64,000 bases of DNA from Haladaptatus caseinilyticus (GCF_026248685.1 NZ_CP111036.1:1798001-1862000); one strand, 5' to 3'. Positions 44,258 to 53,858 are shown, counted from the first letter of the stretch. Notes: generated by a model from the letters alone, not told the origin. Made by a program: numbers and translations.

Positions 44258-44417
44258 GGAGGCTCATTTTACCGGGAGAAATCGACGACACCCGCCGTGC
44301 AACAGTCGTCGGTGCTCGCATTCGAACGACGACTCGTGTCGCGACACGCTTTGCCAGTCGGGAGTCGATAAACCGTTCTATTCGTAACGCTGCGACGGAA
44401 AGTATGTCGCCATGATA

Positions 44418-44433
44418 TTTAGGTGCGCCTAAA
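44418..44433. promoter_or_regulatory. Iron box 1 (DtxR/Idr-type operator)
   Basis: TTTAGGTGCGCCTAAA has arms TTTAGG/CCTAAA that are exact reverse complements around TGCG. This is the shape of the haloarchaeal DtxR-family (Idr/SirR) operator TTAGG-N-CCTAA as I remember it. Binding of the metal-loaded repressor here would block the operon under iron-replete conditions. Confidence 0.75.
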
Positions 44434-44453
44434 AACCGGTGGCTTTACGTTTC

Positions 44454-44469
44454 TTTAGGCGAGCCTAAA
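44454..44469. promoter_or_regulatory. Iron box 2 (DtxR/Idr-type operator)
   Basis: TTTAGGCGAGCCTAAA is palindromic outside the middle two bases (arms TTTAGGC/GCCTAAA). It lies 36 bp (start to start) after the first box and about 80 nt upstream of the aminotransferase start, so both boxes could hold repressor dimers around the promoter. Confidence 0.75.
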
Positions 44470-44547
44470 ACCCGTAATGCGTCGATGTACGCCACGGAAC
44501 GTACGAATAGCCACGGCTGTCTCGCTCGATTCGAGGGCGTGGTCACG

Positions 44548-45903
44548 ATGAACCGGGACGATAACCAACGGTTGCTCGAACAGCAGGCGCGCCGCGAATC
44601 GAACGCACGGACGTATCCCCGTCACCTTCCTCTCGCGATTCAGCGCGCGAAAGGCGTCGAAGTCGAAGACGCTGACGGGACGGTCTACTATGATTGTTTG
44701 GCGGGTGCGGGAACGCTCGCCCTCGGTCACAATCATCCCGTCGTCGTCCAGGCCATCGAGGATGTGCTGGATGCTGCGGTACCACTACATACGCTCGACA
44801 TTACGACGCCGACGAAAGAACGGTTCGTAGACGCACTGTTCGATAGCCTTCCGGACGAGTTTTCGGAGTGCGCGCGCGTACAGTTCTGTAGCCCTGCCGG
44901 AACCGACGCCATAGAAGCGGCGCTGAAGCTCGTCAAAACCGCGACCGGGAACCGCTCTATGCTTGCCTTTCAGGGCGGCTATCACGGGATGACGCACGGT
45001 GCGCTCGGGTTAATGGGGGACACCGACCCGAAGGAATCAGTTCCGGGAACGATGCCAGACGTGCATCATCTTCCCTATCCATCCGACTATCGCTGTCCGT
45101 TCGGTATCGGCGGTGAATCCGGCCACCGAACAGCGAGCAGGTACGTCGAACACGTCCTCGACGACCCGGAAAGCGGTATCGTGGACCCGGCGGGAATGGT
45201 ACTCGAACTCGTGCAAGGTGAGGGTGGCGCGATTCCCGCACCGGACGATTGGACGCGGGACATCCGTCGAATGACTCGCGAGCACGATATTCCCCTCATC
45301 GTGGACGAAATTCAGACAGGACTCGGACGGACGGGCGAACCCTACGCCTTCGAACACGCCGACATCGTCCCCGACGTGGTGACGCTCTCGAAGGCGGTCG
45401 GTGGCGGCTTGCCGCTCTCCGTCGTCGTTTACAAGGACGACCTCGATGTTTGGGAACCGGGTGCTCATGCTGGAACCTTCCGGGGCAACCAACTCGCGAT
45501 GGCCGCGGGTCGCGCGACCATCGAGTACGTCCTCGAAAACGACCTTCCGGCACATGCCGAGATGATGGGGGACCGTCTCCGAGACCATCTCGAAGCGACC
45601 GCCGAGACGTTCGACTGCGTCGGCGACGTTCGCGGACGCGGCCTGATGCTCGGCGCCGAAATCGTCGATACGTCGGCGGAACCGGACGACCTTGGCAGCT
45701 ATCCGACGGACTCCGACCTCGCGTCCGAGATTCGTTCCGAGTGCTTCGAACGCGGACTCATCGTGGAACTGGGCGGACGCGACAGCAGTACCGTCCGATT
45801 CCTGCCGCCCCTCGTCGTTACGGGAGACGACGTGGACGCCATCGCCGAACGGTTCTACGATGCGGTCGAAACCACGGTTCGTCGGGAGGTGTCAGCCGCA
45901 TGA
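44548..45903 (+). CDS. dat: Diaminobutyrate-2-oxoglutarate aminotransferase
   Basis: The 451-residue enzyme is a class III (omega) PLP aminotransferase of the DAB type. It has ERQARESNARTYPRHLP-like opening sequence (residues NARTYPRHLPLAI), GTDAIEAALKLVKTATG, IVDEIQTGLGRTGEPYAFEH, LSKAVGGGLPLSVVV with the PLP lysine, and TFRGNQLAMAAG. It makes L-2,4-diaminobutyrate from aspartate semialdehyde and glutamate, the first step toward 1,3-diaminopropane. I start it at 44548 (MNRDDNQRLLEQQ) because conservation begins there, 21 codons after the first ATG. Its ATGA stop overlaps the decarboxylase start. It matches rhbA of the rhizobactin 1021 cluster. Confidence 0.88.
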   Translation: MNRDDNQRLLEQQARRESNARTYPRHLPLAIQRAKGVEVEDADGTVYYDCLAGAGTLALGHNHPVVVQAIEDVLDAAVPLHTLDITTPTKERFVDALFDSLPDEFSECARVQFCSPAGTDAIEAALKLVKTATGNRSMLAFQGGYHGMTHGALGLMGDTDPKESVPGTMPDVHHLPYPSDYRCPFGIGGESGHRTASRYVEHVLDDPESGIVDPAGMVLELVQGEGGAIPAPDDWTRDIRRMTREHDIPLIVDEIQTGLGRTGEPYAFEHADIVPDVVTLSKAVGGGLPLSVVVYKDDLDVWEPGAHAGTFRGNQLAMAAGRATIEYVLENDLPAHAEMMGDRLRDHLEATAETFDCVGDVRGRGLMLGAEIVDTSAEPDDLGSYPTDSDLASEIRSECFERGLIVELGGRDSSTVRFLPPLVVTGDDVDAIAERFYDAVETTVRREVSAA

Positions 45904-47414
45904 ACGAACTGCTGGAATCCCGTCGCCAATCCTGCTCTGAATCGCTGTTCCTGGCCGACGAAGACGGTGAGGACACCTATCGAAACGCGATGGAACGAAC
46001 GATCGACGCGGTTCTCGACGCGTTCGTCCGGGAAGCCGACCCCTATTCCGGTGCCAGTCCCGAATCGCTCCGCGACCAGTTCGAACGGATGGAGTTGATT
46101 CCCGAGGAGGGTGACGGAGTCGCCTCGGCACTCGATGCGACCGAATCCGTCCTCCGTAATTCGGTCAACGTCTCGAACTCGAACTGCCTCGCGCATCTTC
46201 ACTGCCCGCCGATGATTCCGGGACTCGCCGCGGAGGCGATGCTGTCCGCGACAAATCAATCCATGGATTCGTGGGATCAGAGTCCGGCCGCGACTCTCCT
46301 CGAAACCCGGATGATAGAGGAACTCTGTGAGGTGTTCGGCTACGATGACGACGGCGATGGCGTGTTCACGAGCGGCGGCACGCAGTCGAACTTTATGGGC
46401 CTCCTGTTGGCCCGTGATTGGTTCGCCAAGGAGCGATTCGGTACCGACGTACAACGGTCGGGACTCCCGCACCGTGCGAAAGCGATGCGAATCATCTGCT
46501 CCGAGGAGGCGCATTTCACCGCGGAACAGGCCGCCGCCCACCTCGGACTCGGCGAGAACGCGGTCGTCACCGTCGAGTCGAACGATGATCGTGAAATGTG
46601 TCCCGACGCGCTCGACCGAACGTTGGCCGAACTGGACGAGCGCGAACTGCTCCCGTTCGCGCTCGTCGGCACCGCGGGGACGACCGATTTCGGAAGCATC
46701 GACCCGCTTTCAGAACTCGCCGACCGGGCCGACGAACACGACCTGTGGTTCCACGTCGATGCGGCGTACGGCGGCGCGCTCGCGTTCTCCGATCGCCATC
46801 GGAAATCGCTCTCGGGTATCGAGCGAGCGGATTCCCTGTCCGTCGATTTCCACAAGTTGTTCTATCAGCCGATTAGCTGTGGTGCGTTCCTCCTTCGCGA
46901 TGGTTCGCGGTACGAATACATCGTCCGAAACGCTTCGTACCTCAATCCGGAAGGCGATTCCGCGCCGAACCTCGTCGCAAAATCGGTGCAGACGACGCGC
47001 CGATTCGACGCGCTGAAACCGTTCGTCTCGTTCCGCGCGCTCGGGCGGAAAGGATTCGGCGCCCTGGTGGACGAGACGATCGCCCTCGCCGACGACGTTG
47101 CGGCCCTCCTCTCGGACGATCCGTCGTTCGAGCTAGTCGCAGAACCGACGATAAACGCGGTCGTGTTCCGGTATCGCCCGGTCGGGACGAAAGCGAGCGA
47201 CGAGCGAGTGAGTTGGCTGAACGAGGCGATACGTGAATCCCTCCTGCGAGAGGGTGATGCCGTCGTCGCCCGAACCGAGGTTGACGGCGTGACGGCCCTG
47301 AAGTTTACCCTACTCAATCCTCGAACGACGCTGGGGGACGTTGCCGACATCCTCGACGTGATAGAACGACGCGGCGATTCCCTCGGTGCGGTTTCCCCGG
47401 AGGTGGGGCGATGA
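45900..47414 (+). CDS. ddc: L-2,4-diaminobutyrate decarboxylase
   Basis: The 504-residue PLP decarboxylase (group II) has HVDAAYGGALAFSDRH and DFHKLFYQPISCGAFLLRDG with the PLP lysine, plus FTSGGTQSNFMGLL. It converts L-2,4-diaminobutyrate to 1,3-diaminopropane, the amine backbone of schizokinen and rhizobactin 1021. The ATG at 45900 overlaps the preceding stop (ATGA). The reading frame is open far upstream into the aminotransferase gene, but that part is a shadow. It corresponds to rhbB. Confidence 0.88.
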   Translation: MNELLESRRQSCSESLFLADEDGEDTYRNAMERTIDAVLDAFVREADPYSGASPESLRDQFERMELIPEEGDGVASALDATESVLRNSVNVSNSNCLAHLHCPPMIPGLAAEAMLSATNQSMDSWDQSPAATLLETRMIEELCEVFGYDDDGDGVFTSGGTQSNFMGLLLARDWFAKERFGTDVQRSGLPHRAKAMRIICSEEAHFTAEQAAAHLGLGENAVVTVESNDDREMCPDALDRTLAELDERELLPFALVGTAGTTDFGSIDPLSELADRADEHDLWFHVDAAYGGALAFSDRHRKSLSGIERADSLSVDFHKLFYQPISCGAFLLRDGSRYEYIVRNASYLNPEGDSAPNLVAKSVQTTRRFDALKPFVSFRALGRKGFGALVDETIALADDVAALLSDDPSFELVAEPTINAVVFRYRPVGTKASDERVSWLNEAIRESLLREGDAVVARTEVDGVTALKFTLLNPRTTLGDVADILDVIERRGDSLGAVSPEVGR

Positions 47415-49225
47415 CGGCCTCCGAAACGACCCACCGAGATTCCGCCATGGAATCCGCGGCTGCGGCGAAATCCGCCGCAGCCGCGACGACGCACGCCTTC
47501 CTCAACTGCTATCTCCGCGAGACAGGCGCGTACGACGTTGTCACGGACGACTCGGCGGCGGCAGGTGAGTCCGTGCTGTTCGAACTCCCGATTCTCGGAA
47601 TCGGCGTACGAGCACCCCTGTCGTATCGGTCTCCCACGGGACGACACCTGTTCGACCTCCCGGTTCGCTTCCGGGCGGGCGACGGTTGGCACGACCTCGA
47701 TCATGCCACGCTCGCCGCTCTCGTGACCAAGGAACTCTCCCTCGCACGAGGAGGCGACCACGTCGGTGACGAACTGCTCTCCCGCGTGCTGTCGAGCAAC
47801 GATCGAATCGAGCGATTCGTCGCCGCACGGGTGGACGACCGCGACCGCCTGTACGGGACCGAGTTCGAGTTCAGGGACGCCGAGCAGTCGTTGATTTTCG
47901 GCCATCTGCTTCATCCAACGCCGAAGAGTCGGGAGGGTATCGCGCCACGAAACGCGCCGACCTACGCGCCGGAGCTGCGCGGGTCGTTTTCGCTCGCCTA
48001 CTTCCGGGCGGACCCCGACATCGTGGCGCAAGATTCGGCACGGGAGACGAGTGCTGCCGAATGGGTGAAGGCCGAATTGCGGAACGATTCCTCGGCCGAG
48101 GAATCGTTCCGCGACGAGCACGTCGAAAGCGACGACGTGCTGATTCCGGTCCATCCGTGGCAGGCACAGCACTTGCTCGACCAACCGCACGTCGAGTCCC
48201 TGCTGACGGACGGTCGGCTCACCTACCTCGGAACGCACGGAAAGACGTACTCCCCCACGTCGTCCGTTCGAACGCTCTACTGCCCGAAGTCGTCGTTTAT
48301 GCTGAAGGGTTCACTCGCAGTAAACATCACCAACTCGGAGCGGACGAACAAACGTCCCGAACTCGAACGCGGCGTGGCCATCACCGAACTGATGGGAACG
48401 GAACTCGGAACCGAACTCGAATCACGCTTCCCGAACTTTGGCGTGGTGCGTGACCCGGCCTACCTCACCGTCGATGCGGGGTCGGACTCGGAATCCGGGT
48501 TCGAGGTCGTCCTCCGCGAGAATCCCTTCCGCGGCGAGGACGCGATGGGTGCAACGCCGGTCGTCGGCCTCTGTCAGGACCACATGTTCGGCGGAGATTC
48601 GCGCCTTGCGAACGTCGTCTCCGAAATCGCGGAGCGAGAAGGAAGGTCCACTGCCGATGTGAGCGAGGATTGGTTCCGACGATATCTCGCGATCTCCCTC
48701 CGGCCGGTACTCTGGCTCTACCTGAACTACGGCGTCGGACTGGAGGCACACCAGCAAAACAGCGTATTGACGCTCCGAGACGGTTATCCCGCGCGATTCC
48801 ACTACCGGGACAACCAGGGCTACTACTTCGCGGAGTCGGGTCACGACGACGTGAATTCACTGCTCCCGGGCGTCGCGGAACGCGCTGACACGCTGGTCCC
48901 CGACGAGTTGGCGGACGAACGAATCCGTTACTACGTCGTGTTGAATAACGCCCTCGGCGTCGTCAACGCGTTCGGAACTGCCGGAGTCGGGGACGAATCC
49001 CGTCTGTTGTCGGTGCTACGTGAGGAAATTGAATCGTTGAAGGAGTACGATCACGAAGCGTCGTCGCTGCTGACGAGTATGCTCACCGAGCGGCGACTCG
49101 CCTGCAAGGCGAACCTACTGACGCGGTTCCGCGGCATGGACGAACTGACCGGAACGCTCGAAAACCAGTCCGTCTACACCGAGATTCCGAATCCGCTCGT
49201 CACCGAGTTGGAGGTGATGGGATGA
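47411..49225 (+). CDS. iucA: NIS siderophore synthetase (IucA/IucC family, first)
   Basis: The 604-residue enzyme is an IucA/IucC-type NIS synthetase. The ATP/citrate core shows VHPWQAQHLLDQPHVESLL, SVRTLYCPKSSFMLKGSLAV, ITNSERTNKRPELERGV, HQQNSVLTLRDGYPARFHYR and DNQGYYF. The reaction couples citrate to an N-hydroxy-N-acyl-diamine through an acyl-adenylate. The stop codon of the decarboxylase overlaps its ATG. The C-terminal FhuF-like region (ALGVVNAFGTAGVGDESRLL) is present and full length. It corresponds to rhbC and is one of two synthetases in the operon. Confidence 0.88.
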   Translation: MTASETTHRDSAMESAAAAKSAAAATTHAFLNCYLRETGAYDVVTDDSAAAGESVLFELPILGIGVRAPLSYRSPTGRHLFDLPVRFRAGDGWHDLDHATLAALVTKELSLARGGDHVGDELLSRVLSSNDRIERFVAARVDDRDRLYGTEFEFRDAEQSLIFGHLLHPTPKSREGIAPRNAPTYAPELRGSFSLAYFRADPDIVAQDSARETSAAEWVKAELRNDSSAEESFRDEHVESDDVLIPVHPWQAQHLLDQPHVESLLTDGRLTYLGTHGKTYSPTSSVRTLYCPKSSFMLKGSLAVNITNSERTNKRPELERGVAITELMGTELGTELESRFPNFGVVRDPAYLTVDAGSDSESGFEVVLRENPFRGEDAMGATPVVGLCQDHMFGGDSRLANVVSEIAEREGRSTADVSEDWFRRYLAISLRPVLWLYLNYGVGLEAHQQNSVLTLRDGYPARFHYRDNQGYYFAESGHDDVNSLLPGVAERADTLVPDELADERIRYYVVLNNALGVVNAFGTAGVGDESRLLSVLREEIESLKEYDHEASSLLTSMLTERRLACKANLLTRFRGMDELTGTLENQSVYTEIPNPLVTELEVMG

Positions 49226-49815
49226 CCGGGGCCGCCGGAATCGTTGCGGCGGGGTACGACTTTCAGCGCCGCGATTCGACCATCGAGAAGACGATCTCGT
49301 TCCGAAAGGCCACGATGGAGCGGGACCTCGGTCGCCTCCATCGCTGGCTGAACGAACCGCACGTTCTGCCGTACTGGCAGTGGGACGACCCGCTTCCCCA
49401 GTTCCGGACGAAACTCGCCGAGAAGCTCGACGACCCCCACCAGACGCCCTACATCGGTCATGTTGATCACGTTCCGATGAGCTACTGGGAATCCTACTGG
49501 GCCGCGAACGATGACCTCGCCGAGCACTACGATGCGAACCCCGCCGACCAAGGCATTCACCTGCTCATCGGTGTATCGGAGTTTCTGGGACATGGTTACG
49601 CCGAACCGCTCCTGCGAGCGATGACCGCCTTCCAGTTCCGCCACGACGAGACCGACCGCGTCGTGACCGAACCCGACGTTCGCAACGAGAAAGTCATCCA
49701 CGTCTTCGAACAGTGCGGGTTCGAACCGAGAGGCGAGATTTCGCTTCCCGAGAAGGACGCCTTGCTGATGGTCTGTGACCGCGAGCGGTTCGAGCAGGAG
49801 GTGCTCGGTCGATGA
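49222..49815 (+). CDS. iucB: GNAT N-hydroxy-diamine acetyltransferase (IucB/RhbD type)
   Basis: The 197-residue protein has the siderophore-type GNAT fold: MERDLGRLHRWLNEPHVLPY and WQWDDPLPQF at the start, then GHVDHVPMSYWESYW, HLLIGVSEFLGHGYAEPLLR with the acetyl-CoA loop, and VIHVFEQCGFEPRGEI. It acetylates the hydroxylamine of N-hydroxy-1,3-diaminopropane. It overlaps both neighbours by 4 nt. It corresponds to rhbD. The specific substrate follows from pathway context. Confidence 0.85.
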   Translation: MTGAAGIVAAGYDFQRRDSTIEKTISFRKATMERDLGRLHRWLNEPHVLPYWQWDDPLPQFRTKLAEKLDDPHQTPYIGHVDHVPMSYWESYWAANDDLAEHYDANPADQGIHLLIGVSEFLGHGYAEPLLRAMTAFQFRHDETDRVVTEPDVRNEKVIHVFEQCGFEPRGEISLPEKDALLMVCDRERFEQEVLGR

Positions 49816-51197
49816 CGACGGGCGACGAACGAGGCGCAAACGCTACTGACCGCGTGTACGACGTGCTGGGAATCGGGCTTGGCCCGTTCAATCTCGGGCT
49901 CGCCGCACTGCTCTCCCCCACCGATTACGACGCGGTGTTTCTAGAACAGAAACCTGAGTTCGAATGGCACGGCGGGATGCTCATCGAGGACGCGACCCTC
50001 GAAGTGCCGTTCATGGCCGACCTGGTCACGCTTGCCGACCCGACGAGCGAGTACAGCTATCTGAACTACCTTCGGCAGCACGACCGTCTCTACGAGTTCT
50101 ACTTCTACGAGACGTTTCAGGTTCCCCGCCGGGAGTACGACGATTACTGCGGTTGGGTGGCCGAAGGCCTCGGAAACACCCGGTTCAGTCGGCGCGTGAC
50201 GGCGGTTCAGTACGACGATTCGACGGAACTGTTCCACGTCACCGCTTGCGACCCCGAAAGCGGCGAAACGGTGGCGTACCGCGCGAACGACATCGTCGTC
50301 GGCGTTGGAAGCGTCCCGTTCGTTCCCGAGTCGCTTCGCGGCCACCCCGAGACGGACGTGTTCCACTCGGCATCGTATCTGGACCGACGGGAACGCTGTC
50401 TTGACGCGGAGTCGATTACGGTGGTCGGGTCGGGCCAGAGCGCCGCCGAGATATTCCTCGACCTGCTCCGTCACCGACCCGAATCGGACTGTAGACTCGA
50501 TTGGCTCACTCGCTCCGAGGGCTTTTTCCCCATGGAGTACTCCAAACTGGGGCTGCAACACTTCACGCCGGAGTACACCCAGTATTTCCACGACCTGCCA
50601 CAGGGGACGAAAGACGACCTCCTGCCCGAGCAAGGGCTGTTATACAAGGGAATCGACGAGAACACCAGCGAGGAGATTTACGACCTGCTGTACGAACGGT
50701 CGGTCGGCGGCAACGATCCGAACGTCGGTATGCTCGCCACGACCGCGGTGGAGGACATCGAGCAGGTCGGCGATGGCTATCGCCTGATCTGCGAGCAGTG
50801 GCAGGAAGGTGTACGGTTCGCCCACGAAACCGATGTCGTGGTGCTGGGGACGGGCTATCACCGCCCGACGCCGCCCTTCCTCGCCGGAGTTGAGGAGCGA
50901 ATCGACCGTGATGCGAACGGCCGACTCCGCGTCGAATCGGACTTCGAAGTCGAATTCGACGCGGCGGGGAGGATGTTCGTCCAGAACGCCGGGATGCACG
51001 CCCACGGTGTCGGGACGCCCGACCTCGGACTCGGCTGTTATCGAAACGCACGGATAATCGAATCGCTCGTCGGGGAGGAAGTCTATCCCGTCGATGAGGA
51101 CACCGTCTTTCAGGATTTCTCGGTCGAGCGATTCGTCTCGAACGCACCGAACAGCGAACGACTGCGGAGCGAACGCGCACCACTTCAGGAGGACTAA
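49812..51197 (+). CDS. iucD: Diamine N-monooxygenase (IucD/RhbE type)
   Basis: The 461-residue flavoprotein is a class B N-hydroxylating monooxygenase. It carries the FAD motif GIGLGPFNLGLAALL, the NADPH-site VVGSGQSAAEIFLDLL, and the C-terminal motif LGTGYHRPTPPFL. The FAD-binding start begins after a short polar leader (MTTGDERGANATDRVYDVL). It hydroxylates the terminal amine of 1,3-diaminopropane before acetylation. It overlaps the acetyltransferase by 4 nt and corresponds to rhbE. Confidence 0.88.
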   Translation: MTTGDERGANATDRVYDVLGIGLGPFNLGLAALLSPTDYDAVFLEQKPEFEWHGGMLIEDATLEVPFMADLVTLADPTSEYSYLNYLRQHDRLYEFYFYETFQVPRREYDDYCGWVAEGLGNTRFSRRVTAVQYDDSTELFHVTACDPESGETVAYRANDIVVGVGSVPFVPESLRGHPETDVFHSASYLDRRERCLDAESITVVGSGQSAAEIFLDLLRHRPESDCRLDWLTRSEGFFPMEYSKLGLQHFTPEYTQYFHDLPQGTKDDLLPEQGLLYKGIDENTSEEIYDLLYERSVGGNDPNVGMLATTAVEDIEQVGDGYRLICEQWQEGVRFAHETDVVVLGTGYHRPTPPFLAGVEERIDRDANGRLRVESDFEVEFDAAGRMFVQNAGMHAHGVGTPDLGLGCYRNARIIESLVGEEVYPVDEDTVFQDFSVERFVSNAPNSERLRSERAPLQED

Positions 51198-51199
51198 CG

Positions 51200-53008
51200 A
51201 TGCAGCAACTCACACCGGACGCCGACGGACGAATCGAACACGAACAGCTTCAGGAGGCTCTCTCGACGGAGGTTTGGGAGACGGTCGGTCGAAACCTGCT
51301 GGCGAAGATGCTGGCCGAGTTCGGCTACGAGGAACTCGTGTCGCCCGAGGAAGTCGACGACGGTGTCTACCACCTCGGCCTGACAGCGGGCGTCGAATAC
51401 CGATTCGAGGCAGAGGAGCGGATGTTCGACTGGGTGCACGTCGAACCGGAATCGCTCGAACGTCGAGATGCTGGCGACTGGGAGCCGGCGACAGACCCGG
51501 TTCAGTTCCTGCTCGATGCGCAGGACACGATCGGCGTCTCCGACATGACGGCGGGGCACCTGATTCGGGAGTATCGAAACACGATGCTCGCGGATGCACA
51601 CATCGAAGCCGACGAACGCACCATCGACCCCACTGCCCTCGACTATGCCGAACTCGAAGGCGAGATGACGGGTCACCCGTGGATCACCTACAACAAGGGT
51701 CGTCTCGGCTTCGGCTACGACGACTATCTCGACTACGCGCCGGAACGGAAACAGCCGGTGACGCTCTCGTGGCTCGCGGTTTCGCGCGACAGAGCGACGT
51801 TCGAGGCTGTGTCAGGCCTCGACCACGATTCGCTGGTTGCGGGGGAACTCGGCGAGTTCCGCGCGAAATTCGACGAGGAACTGGAATCGAAGGGGTACGA
51901 CCCGGAGAACTACTACTTCCTCCCGATTCACGAATGGCAATGGGAGAACAGCATCGTTCAACTGTTCGCGGACGAAATCGCCTCGGGTACCATCGTCCCC
52001 CTCGGTGACGGTCCGGACGAGTACCTGCCACAGCAGTCGATTCGAACGTTCGTCAACGTGGACGAGAAGGAACGCCACCACGTCAAACTCCCGCTTCGTA
52101 TCCTCAATACGCTCGTCTACCGCGGTCTACCGGGCGACCGAACCGAAGTCGCGCCGCTCGTCACCGAGTACATCAAAGGGATCTACGAGGACGACGAGTT
52201 CCTGCGCGAGGAATGTGACCTGATTCTTCCCGGAGAAATCGCGGGACTGAACTACGATCATCCCGATTTCTCACGATTGGACGGCTCGGCCTATCAGTAC
52301 GATGAACTGCTCGGTTGCGTCTGGCGCGAGAGCATCTACACGTTCCTCGAAGACGACGAACGAGCGATCACCCTCTCGGCACTGATGCACGAGGAGAACG
52401 GGAAACCGTTCCTCGAATCGCTCGTCGAGGAGTCGGGATTGACGATGGAGGAGTGGCTGGACGAACTGTTCGGGACCGTCCTACCGCCACTCCTCCACTA
52501 CCTCTATCGGTACGGGACGGTGTTTTCCCCCCACGGCCAGAACACCATCCTCGTGCTGAAGGACGGCCGACCCCACCGACTCGCGGTGAAGGATTTCGTG
52601 GACGACGTGAACGTGAGCGACCAACCGCTCCCGGAACTCGAAGCGATACCGGACGAACTCGCCGACGTGCTCCGCTCGGAACCGCCGGAAGGCCTCTGCC
52701 AGTTCATTTTCTCGGGACTGTTCGTCTGTGTCTTCCGCTACGTTTCCGACTCGTTGGCGACCCATTCGGACTACTCGGAGGAACGGTTCTGGACCGGCGT
52801 CCGTGAGGCCGTTCTCGACTATCAATCCTGTTTCCCCGAACTGGAGGACCGATTCGAACTGTTCGACCTGCTGCGCCCGGAGTTCACGAAACTCTGTCTG
52901 AACCGAAATCGGCTGTTGGACTACGGGTACGAGGACGCGGCCGGTCGGCCACACGCCTCCGAACACGGGACGGTTCCGAACCCGCTTCACGAGGAACCCG
53001 AACGATAA
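51200..53008 (+). CDS. iucC: NIS siderophore synthetase (IucA/IucC family, second)
   Basis: The 602-residue enzyme is the second NIS synthetase. It shows TGHPWITYNKGRLGFGYDDY, FLPIHEWQWENSIVQLFAD, QSIRTFVNVDEKERHHVKLP and SPHGQNTILVLKDGRPHRLA. It would attach the second N-hydroxy-N-acetyl-diaminopropane to citrate, giving a schizokinen-like product. It corresponds to rhbF and is the last gene of the operon, starting 2 nt after the monooxygenase stop. No RhbG-like acyltransferase and no transporter gene is in this window. Confidence 0.88.
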   Translation: MQQLTPDADGRIEHEQLQEALSTEVWETVGRNLLAKMLAEFGYEELVSPEEVDDGVYHLGLTAGVEYRFEAEERMFDWVHVEPESLERRDAGDWEPATDPVQFLLDAQDTIGVSDMTAGHLIREYRNTMLADAHIEADERTIDPTALDYAELEGEMTGHPWITYNKGRLGFGYDDYLDYAPERKQPVTLSWLAVSRDRATFEAVSGLDHDSLVAGELGEFRAKFDEELESKGYDPENYYFLPIHEWQWENSIVQLFADEIASGTIVPLGDGPDEYLPQQSIRTFVNVDEKERHHVKLPLRILNTLVYRGLPGDRTEVAPLVTEYIKGIYEDDEFLREECDLILPGEIAGLNYDHPDFSRLDGSAYQYDELLGCVWRESIYTFLEDDERAITLSALMHEENGKPFLESLVEESGLTMEEWLDELFGTVLPPLLHYLYRYGTVFSPHGQNTILVLKDGRPHRLAVKDFVDDVNVSDQPLPELEAIPDELADVLRSEPPEGLCQFIFSGLFVCVFRYVSDSLATHSDYSEERFWTGVREAVLDYQSCFPELEDRFELFDLLRPEFTKLCLNRNRLLDYGYEDAAGRPHASEHGTVPNPLHEEPER

Positions 53009-53063
53009 TCCGGCTACCGACGGAAAACGAGCGTTCCGTCCTCGGTAGGTGTCTCGAACGAAC

Positions 53064-53729
53064 TCAGTCAGTGTGGGTCACGTCACGAAACAGTTTCAAT
53101 GCGTCCGTCTGCTCGTCAGGCATCACTTCGAGGACGACGATGCCGTCGTATGAATCGTGAATGGTGGAAATGACCCGCTCCATCCGCATCGTTCCCGTTC
53201 CGAATGCGAGGCCGTCTTCGTACTTCGTCCCGTCACAGCAATGAATCACCGGAATCTGATCGCCGAATTCCCGCAGAAGATGCGTGAGCGCCGATAGATA
53301 CTCCGCTTCGGCGGTGTAGAGATGTGCCGTGTCGAGGACGAGTGACCGATTTTGGTCGAATAAGACGTTCTCCAGAAAGTGGACACTGTGCCCCGTCGAA
53401 TTCTCGTATCCGCATGGGACGGTGATCTCGGTCACGTCGGCGACTCGGTCGAGGTTGGTGAGCGGGATTTTCGTCGAGTGGACGACGAGCGTGGCACCCA
53501 ACTCCGCACAGAGGTCGTTCGCTTGCTGGATGTACGCGACGTTTTCGAGGTCGATGTGCGGTGTGTGAACGGAAACGATATCGACTGGTGCGGAGCGGCA
53601 GACGGCTACCGTTTCCTCGAACTCGTCCAAGTCCTCGGTGACGAGATGCAGTTCGACGGCGGTAAATCCCCGCTCTGCGGCCGCCCGCAGTTCGTCAGTA
53701 GCGGGTGGACATTTCCCAGCAACGATCAT
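53064..53729 (-). CDS. Sugar-phosphate isomerase/epimerase (TIM-barrel, AP endonuclease 2-like)
   Basis: The 221-residue protein fits the xylose-isomerase-like TIM barrel: RGFTAVELHLVTEDLDEFEE near the start, VDIVSVHTPHIDLENVAY, ATLVVHSTKIPLTNLDRV, LDTAHLYTAEAEYLS and VIHCCDGTKYEDGLAFGTG. The His and Glu residues at strand ends fit metal binding. The family includes sugar epimerases and inosose enzymes, so the substrate is open. It is convergent with the siderophore operon 55 nt away. No clear functional link. Confidence 0.65.
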   Translation of the reverse strand: MIVAGKCPPATDELRAAAERGFTAVELHLVTEDLDEFEETVAVCRSAPVDIVSVHTPHIDLENVAYIQQANDLCAELGATLVVHSTKIPLTNLDRVADVTEITVPCGYENSTGHSVHFLENVLFDQNRSLVLDTAHLYTAEAEYLSALTHLLREFGDQIPVIHCCDGTKYEDGLAFGTGTMRMERVISTIHDSYDGIVVLEVMPDEQTDALKLFRDVTHTD

Positions 53730-53858
53730 TGACGTGCAGTAGCGTACGCCGTTGTAAATACATTCTGTGGTACGCGAACGACTGTCACTGGTTCATTTCC
53801 GATGTCGAATGCATATCGTCATCGACTGTCCGGTATCCGTACCGGCGACTCTCCATCG

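Larger units (their letters stand above)
44258..44547. other. Upstream control region of the siderophore operon
   Basis: No gene is supported here. The right half carries two iron boxes (separate entries) with a T-rich stretch between them (44441-44456) that may contain the TATA element. The open frame from 44485 runs into the aminotransferase gene, but the conserved start is at 44548. Confidence 0.5.

Noticed and set aside
45249-45899. Upstream extension of the decarboxylase frame
   Set aside because: It overlaps the aminotransferase gene and encodes Arg-rich shadow sequence. The ATG at 45900, coupled to the previous stop, is the true start.
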